This document shows positions 20,992-22,568 of a stretch of DNA of 22,568 bases, in pieces. The position numbers and the translations under genes are program-made. The notes under the pieces were generated by a model. It was not told the DNA's origin and searched no databases. It worked only from the letters and a program-made list of their open reading frames with translations. The stretch comes from a virus, in the IMG/VR virus record IMGVR_UViG_3300042900_001023, positions 1-22,568 of that record, one strand, 5' to 3'. The stretch's first letter is position 1. Every line of letters starts with the position of its first letter.

Positions 20992-21421
20992 GTTTTTTGT
21001 TTTCCTTAGACCATCTGTAACCTTGTCGCATACCGTCCATTACCGTCGTGTTGTATTCGTTCCACATTGTGTCGTCATTGAGAATGTAGTCAGCGACACT
21101 AGACAGTTCCTCATCGGTGGCTACTTCGGCAGTCCAAGTGAGATAGGCAATATCGTCGTCGTCGGTAGCAAAACCTTGAGAGAGTGCTTCCTCTGCTTCG
21201 CTACGGAGAGATGACGGAGAGAACGCCACCGTGTTACGGAACGATAAGTCCGTCAGGTTGAGTGGCTTACCGAGTCGTCCAGCGATCTCAACGACATCAG
21301 AGTCGTCACCATCGTTTACGAGGGCAGTGTCGTGATCGTCAAGTTTCTCCACATCAACGATGACACATTCGTCAGCGTCAATGATAGTTCCTGTACCGAT
21401 ATGGATAATGAGTTTCGTCAT
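20972..21421 (-). CDS. Hypothetical acidic protein
   Basis: A 149-residue acidic protein: MTKLIIHIGTGTIIDADEC start, a central SFRNTVAFSPSSLRSEAEEAL helix, and a C-terminal WNEYNTTVMDGMRQGYRWSKENKK helix. GAGGAGA precedes the ATG, which overlaps the previous gene as ATGA. I recall similarly starting small proteins in actinophages but cannot name a function. Its 3' end overlaps the promoter of the next gene. Confidence 0.75.
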   Translation of the reverse strand: MTKLIIHIGTGTIIDADECVIVDVEKLDDHDTALVNDGDDSDVVEIAGRLGKPLNLTDLSFRNTVAFSPSSLRSEAEEALSQGFATDDDDIAYLTWTAEVATDEELSSVADYILNDDTMWNEYNTTVMDGMRQGYRWSKENKKLDSDEA

Positions 21422-21615
21422 TTCGCTTTCTCCTCTTCCATCATTGCTAAGAAGTCCAAGTCGGGGTCAAGTTCTCTGTCCTGAGCCTCAAACTCGTATT
21501 CGTGCGTCTTGATTGCGCCGTCAATAACAATGTGACGGGCTTGGTGTATTGCGTCGTCCTCGTTCTCTGCTTCCACATTCACGGACGCAAAAATGCCTAC
21601 ACGGTAATACTTCAT
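21418..21615 (-). CDS. Small protein with VEAExEDDAI motif
   Basis: A 65-residue protein starting MKYYRVGIFASVNVEAENEDDAIHQARHI, the strand-acidic-helix pattern of DpnD/PcfM-like small proteins. ATG at 21615 is chosen: it has TAGGAGA upstream and makes an ATGA overlap with the gene before it. It resembles its upstream neighbour (VEAENEDDAI versus IEAESEDEAL), so the two look like a local duplication. Confidence 0.72.
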   Translation of the reverse strand: MKYYRVGIFASVNVEAENEDDAIHQARHIVIDGAIKTHEYEFEAQDRELDPDLDFLAMMEEEKAK

Positions 21616-21791
21616 TCGGTTTCTCCTAAGTCGTCGTTGTTTACGATTTCTATATCTAAGAACTCGCAACAGTTGGCGAGTCCGTCACCATCAAGGGCGT
21701 GAAGTTCTTGCGAGCCGAGTTTTAGTGCCTCGTCCTCACTCTCAGCCTCTATCTCAAGGTGAACAATGTACTCAATGTGGTAGGTGGTCAT
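21612..21791 (-). CDS. 59-aa paralogue of the next gene
   Basis: A 59-residue protein, MTTYHIEYIVHLEIEAESED..., then a Cys pair (CC) and an acidic end. The start lies seven bases after a promoter (leaderless), and the stop overlaps the next start as ATGA. Similar in pattern to the DpnD/PcfM-like family. Confidence 0.72.
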   Translation of the reverse strand: MTTYHIEYIVHLEIEAESEDEALKLGSQELHALDGDGLANCCEFLDIEIVNNDDLGETE

Positions 21792-21798
21792 AGCGGTA

Positions 21799-21827
21799 AG
21801 TTTATCCCCTTATGTTTGTAATCACAA
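21799..21827 (-). promoter_or_regulatory. Leaderless-type promoter TTGTGA-N17-TAAACT
   Basis: TTGTGA (21822-21827), 17 bp, TAAACT (21799-21804), seven bases to ATG at 21791. The -35 is the weakest of the family, but the spacer and -10 match the 22482 promoter (ATAAGGGGATAAACT). Confidence 0.6.
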
Positions 21828-21846
21828 CCTTACGGGTGAGATTTAT

Positions 21847-22134
21847 TTAGCAGTAATAAATATCTGTGATACTCATTAGCGTGAGCGTCATATCTGTCCA
21901 CGCATTACCGACAGTGCTATTGGTGAGTTTGATCACTTCATTCTCAACGGCAACGACCTCACCATCAAAGATGTAACCCTCTTTGGTCGTAACGAGAACG
22001 GTCTGATTGACAAGTGCTTTGAGCACGGCTGACTCATGCCATGCTGTCCATTCATCGTGAAGTGTGATGGTGAATGGTGCTTTATGTAGGTTGCCCCTGT
22101 GTGACATCTCTGCCATTTCTGAAGTCCAGTTCAT
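21847..22134 (-). CDS. Hypothetical protein with Sm/SH3-like barrel pattern
   Basis: A 95-residue protein. The C-terminal 55 residues (NQTVLVTTKEGYIFDGEVVAVENEVIKL..., MTLTLMSITDIYY) have the strand-turn-strand spacing of Sm-like or SH3 barrels, where the final strand carries the I-D-I pattern. GAAAGG precedes the ATG, which overlaps the previous stop as ATGA. RNA binding would be possible but is not shown. Confidence 0.72.
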   Translation of the reverse strand: MNWTSEMAEMSHRGNLHKAPFTITLHDEWTAWHESAVLKALVNQTVLVTTKEGYIFDGEVVAVENEVIKLTNSTVGNAWTDMTLTLMSITDIYYC

Positions 22135-22475
22135 GCCAAAGCCTTTCTGATACGACTCGCTAATGCGTCTGCTTGTGAGCCACGACCATTAAAGTCGTTG
22201 TTGGAGTCAACTCCCAACTGACCGCATAGCCAATATAGGAAAGTGAGGTTGTATACGCCTTTGAGTTTTTCCATCGGCTTACCGTCCTTGCCGAAGATGG
22301 TGGACTTGTGATCCGATTTGTCGGACTTGTAGGTGTGAATGAGTTTCGCTTTACGCAGTTCGTCCTCAGAGAAGTGAGGTGCGTAGAACGACGGACTAAA
22401 GATGGTGTGTCCGTCGCCGATGATCTTCCCGTCGGCGATAGCGTCTTTGGTTCGTTGTAAGAGTGTGGTGGTCAT
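22131..22475 (-). CDS. Hypothetical protein
   Basis: A 114-residue basic protein of unknown family. It has a polar N-terminal half (HTIFSPSFYAPHFSEDELRK), a Lys-rich middle (TYKSDKSDHKSTIFGKDGKP) and a helical end (SQADALASRIRKALA). The start lies six bases after a promoter, so the mRNA is probably leaderless, and the gene begins ATGACCACCAC like its neighbours. Confidence 0.72.
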   Translation of the reverse strand: MTTTLLQRTKDAIADGKIIGDGHTIFSPSFYAPHFSEDELRKAKLIHTYKSDKSDHKSTIFGKDGKPMEKLKGVYNLTFLYWLCGQLGVDSNNDFNGRGSQADALASRIRKALA

Positions 22476-22481
22476 GGCAGT

Positions 22482-22510
22482 AGTTTATCTCCTTATGCTT
22501 GTTATGTCAA
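22482..22510 (-). promoter_or_regulatory. Leaderless-type promoter TTGACA-N17-TAAACT
   Basis: TTGACA (22505-22510), 17 bp, TAAACT (22482-22487), six bases to ATG at 22475. AAAACAC precedes the -35. Confidence 0.75.
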
Positions 22511-22515
22511 GTGTT

Positions 22516-22568
22516 TTATTTGGATTTGTTGAGAAAGTTCTCAGCGTCAAGAACGCACTGTCCGTGGG
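22516..22568 (-). CDS. 3' end of a gene running off the right edge
   Basis: The open frame reads HGQCVLDAENFLNKSK and ends in TAA. The Lys-rich tail resembles the end of the 17447 gene (AKKSK), and the DNA around both stops is similar (TTTGGATTT). Only 17 codons are visible, so product and reality are uncertain. Confidence 0.5.
   Translation of the reverse strand, partial: HGQCVLDAENFLNKSK

Overview
The window looks like the right-hand part of a tailed phage (or phage-plasmid) genome infecting an actinobacterium. The host inference rests on a WhiB-type iron-sulfur regulator (9101-9415), a proteasome-like N-terminal-nucleophile hydrolase, an LPXTG sortase substrate with a Thr/Pro linker, a VanY-type endolysin, and probable leaderless genes. 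Moderate G+C and Thr-rich surface proteins would fit freshwater or marine Actinobacteria better than high-G+C soil genera, but this is inference. No integrase, tRNA, IS element or CRISPR array was seen. No terminase, portal or capsid gene lies in the window.

Layout. (1) 1-2711: 3' part of a large surface or tail protein with a beta-helix, an Fn3-like domain, a Thr/Pro linker and 17-residue acidic repeats. (2) 2738-6019: lysis and envelope cassette on the + strand: small 2-TM protein, VanY endolysin, lipoprotein, 2-TM protein, a 59-aa TM/coiled-coil protein, an LPXTG wall-anchored protein and another 2-TM holin-like protein. (3) 6077-6961: an orphan + gene and two - strand winged-helix-like genes. 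(4) 6996-9415: tightly coupled + operon of HTH protein, metallophosphoesterase, Ntn hydrolase and WhiB. (5) 9427-11706: six overlapping - strand genes, including a replication-initiator-like protein, a helicase-loader-like protein, two ribbon-helix-helix proteins and a PD-(D/E)XK nuclease. (6) 11707-12339: gene-free. (7) 12340-13997: DUF1599/Nmad1-like protein with an acidic partner (- strand), then a helicase-associated-domain/HTH protein and a small membrane protein (+ strand). (8) 13998-15169: gene-free region between convergent genes, with SOS-box-like sites, a 17-bp palindrome, a G-rich array and dispersed repeats. (9) 15170-17361: MoxR AAA+ ATPase with a metallopeptidase-VWA protein. (10) 17447-22568: many small, mostly acidic - strand genes of unknown function and one + strand Val/Glu-repeat gene, served by a recurring TTGACA-N17-TAnnnT promoter, often only 6-7 nt from the ATG.

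The most unusual signals are not genes. A 15-bp word (TTTCCACCACCGTCA) occurs five times, plus one degenerate copy, all in one orientation between 10.95 and 14.78 kb, in genes and outside them. A second 15-bp word (CAAGTGCTACGGGTA) occurs three times between 14.69 and 16.91 kb. Three CGAAC-N4-GTTCG boxes cluster at 14249-14312. A uniform promoter family drives the right arm, where several genes appear leaderless. Among proteins, the Ntn-hydrolase/WhiB operon, the MoxR/metallopeptidase-VWA pair and the LPXTG protein inside the lysis cassette deserve follow-up.

Five genes were found or re-bounded by hand from overlapping stop/start signals: 4259-4438, 10659-10829, 21612-21791, 12340-12870, and the right-edge fragment 22516-22568. 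Function calls come from motif recognition by eye; no database search was possible.
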